From NCBI GenBank assembly GCA_039184415.1, contig JBCDBB010000020.1, forward strand, positions 1 through 34,249: DNA of 34,249 bases. The letters are read 5' to 3'. Positions 33,185 through 34,249 of this stretch are shown here, one piece after another; the first letter of the stretch is position 1; each line of letters opens with the position of its first letter. The notes under the pieces are model-generated. The model was not told the DNA's origin, did not search any database, and worked only from the letters and a program-made list of their open reading frames with translations. The position numbers and the translations under genes are program-made. Source of the stretch: JANSYP01 sp039184415 (GTDB lineage: Bacteria > Pseudomonadota > Alphaproteobacteria > Rhodobacterales > Rhodobacteraceae).

Positions 33185-34108
33185 TTATCCGACCTTCACC
33201 GCCGCCAGCACCGCCATGTTGAGAATGTCATTCTCGGTCGCGTTGCTCTGGCAGATCTGAATCGGTTTGTCGACGCCCGTCAGGATCGGACCGATGATCG
33301 TGGCGCCGGCCATTTCCTGCATCAGCTTGACCGAGATCGACGCCGAATGGCGCGCCGGTACGACCAGGATATTGGCGGGTCCGGTCAGGCGCTGAAACGA
33401 ATAGGCCTCCTGCGCCTGCGGGTTGAGCGCGACATCGACGGTCATCTCGCCCTCATACTCAAAATCCACGCCGCGCGCATCGAGCACCCGCGGGGCTGCA
33501 TGCATTTTTTCGGCGCGCTCCGAGACGGGGTAGCCGAAAGTCGAAAAGCTGACAAAGGCGACGCGCGGCTCCAGCCCCAGACTGCGCGCCACACCGGCGG
33601 CCTTTTCGGCGATATTGGCGAGATCCTCCTCGTCGGGCCACTCATGGACCAGTGTATCGGCGATCATCACGATCCGCCCCTTGTGCAGGAGCGCCGTGAC
33701 CCCGACCGAGCCATGGGCCGCGTCGACATCGAAAACCCGGCCCACCATGTCGAGCACGTGGGCTGATTTGCGTGTCGCGCCCGTCACCAACCCGTCGCCA
33801 TGGCCATGGGCCAGCATCAGCGCGCTGAAGACATGGCGGTCGCGCGCGGCGAGCCGGTGGATGTCATGGCTGTCGAACCCCTTGCGCTGGAGCCGCGCAT
33901 AAAGAGTTTCCTTGTAGGCCTCCAGATACTGGGTATTGGCGGCGTTCATCACCCGGATCTCGCGCGCCGCATCCCCCAGACCCGCGGCGTCGAGCTTTTC
34001 CTTCACGTCGGCTTCGCGGCCCACAACGATCGCCTTGCCGAAACCACCCCGCTGATAGGCGACGGCGGCCCGGAGCACGCGGGTATCGTCGCCCTCGGCA
34101 AAGATCAT
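33185..34108 (-). CDS. maeB: Malic enzyme, C-terminal phosphotransacetylase-like domain
   Basis: These 307 residues form the phosphate acetyl/butyryltransferase-like domain found at the C-terminus of bacterial NADP malic enzymes (MaeB). Landmarks are MIFAEGDDTRVLRAAVAYQRGGFGKAIVVG, DGLVTGATRKSA, PARHSASISVKLMQEMAGATIIGP and the final NDILNMAVLAAVKVG. In fused enzymes this domain binds acetyl-CoA-type regulators; it is usually inactive as a transferase. In this sequence the frame is closed upstream by a stop, so the domain is separated from its malic part (see the next entry). The internal ATG at 34108 overlaps the stop of the upstream frame as ATGA. A sequencing error is possible. Confidence 0.85.
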   Translation of the reverse strand: MIFAEGDDTRVLRAAVAYQRGGFGKAIVVGREADVKEKLDAAGLGDAAREIRVMNAANTQYLEAYKETLYARLQRKGFDSHDIHRLAARDRHVFSALMLAHGHGDGLVTGATRKSAHVLDMVGRVFDVDAAHGSVGVTALLHKGRIVMIADTLVHEWPDEEDLANIAEKAAGVARSLGLEPRVAFVSFSTFGYPVSERAEKMHAAPRVLDARGVDFEYEGEMTVDVALNPQAQEAYSFQRLTGPANILVVPARHSASISVKLMQEMAGATIIGPILTGVDKPIQICQSNATENDILNMAVLAAVKVG

Positions 34109-34249
34109 CTGCGCCTGCGCCGCGCGCGCCCTGCATAAAGCCCTTCGATGACAGACGCCGTCGGATCCATCCGGGCCTTCAGCGACAGCTCATAGGCGTC
34201 CATGTCTATGATCGGGCGGCGCGCGGCCCCGGTATCCATCCCGGCCTGC
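34105..34249 (-). pseudogene. maeB: Malic enzyme, end of catalytic part, frameshifted, runs off window
   Basis: The minus-strand frame entering from the right edge reads AGMDTGAARRPIIDMDAYELS and then KARMDPTASVIEGLYAGRAR. This is the junction between the malic domain and the phosphotransacetylase-like domain. It then passes into an arginine run and stops at TGA (34107-34105). The expected continuation AQAQMIFAEGDD is in another frame. A one-base loss in the GC-rich run at about 34112-34134 would explain this. The upstream 400 or so residues lie beyond the window. Confidence 0.7.

Overview
The window is GC-rich DNA that reads like an alphaproteobacterium of the Rhodobacteraceae/Roseobacter type. 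This is inferred from gene content and protein style: glutathione-linked formaldehyde oxidation next to xoxF, a monomeric isocitrate dehydrogenase, and a malic enzyme fused to a phosphotransacetylase-like domain. Genes are densely packed, often with 4-nt stop/start overlaps. No tRNA, rRNA, CRISPR array or insertion sequence was seen.

The left 25 kb is a methanol and C1 oxidation island built around a lanthanide-type PQQ methanol dehydrogenase, XoxF. (a) 152-3057, minus: a PQQ-associated periplasmic set of ABC-type binding protein, YVTN beta-propeller, and two small secreted proteins. (b) 3588-4400, plus: a fused SoxYZ-like carrier. (c) 4536-10872, minus: flhA, fghA, a xoxG-like cytochrome, xoxF, a pseudoazurin-like cupredoxin, xoxJ and a rhodanese-like protein with a Cys-Cys-Trp motif. 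(d) 11034-13659: an unknown secreted protein, a SoxH-like metallohydrolase and a second SoxYZ-like carrier. (e) 13846-19058, minus: response regulator, FIST protein, soluble hybrid histidine kinase and two secreted proteins, probably the regulatory module. (f) 19219-25160, minus: a seven-gene operon of MoxR ATPase, DUF58, DUF4381, two VWA proteins, a TPR protein and a BatD-like protein, i.e. a Bat / MxaRSACKL-type maturation system.

Expected flow: XoxF oxidises methanol in the periplasm. Formaldehyde that reaches the cytoplasm reacts with glutathione and is processed by FlhA and FghA to formate. Electrons from PQQ should go to a XoxG c-type cytochrome, but the xoxG-like gene here has lost the first heme cysteine (R-K-A-C-H instead of C-x-x-C-H). 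A type-1 copper protein with a complete ligand set is encoded immediately downstream of xoxF. The most interesting hypothesis of the window is that a cupredoxin has taken over, or is taking over, from XoxG as electron acceptor. The SoxYZ-like carriers, the metallohydrolase and the rhodanese-like protein form a quinoprotein-associated sulfur-carrier-like system whose chemistry is not established.

The right 9 kb is ordinary metabolism: a secreted protein of unknown function, a UbiB/ABC1 kinase-like protein, monomeric isocitrate dehydrogenase, an exported MsrA, a DUF4239 membrane protein, a PfkB-family kinase, a decayed SnoaL-like gene fragment, and the end of a malic enzyme that carries an apparent frameshift.
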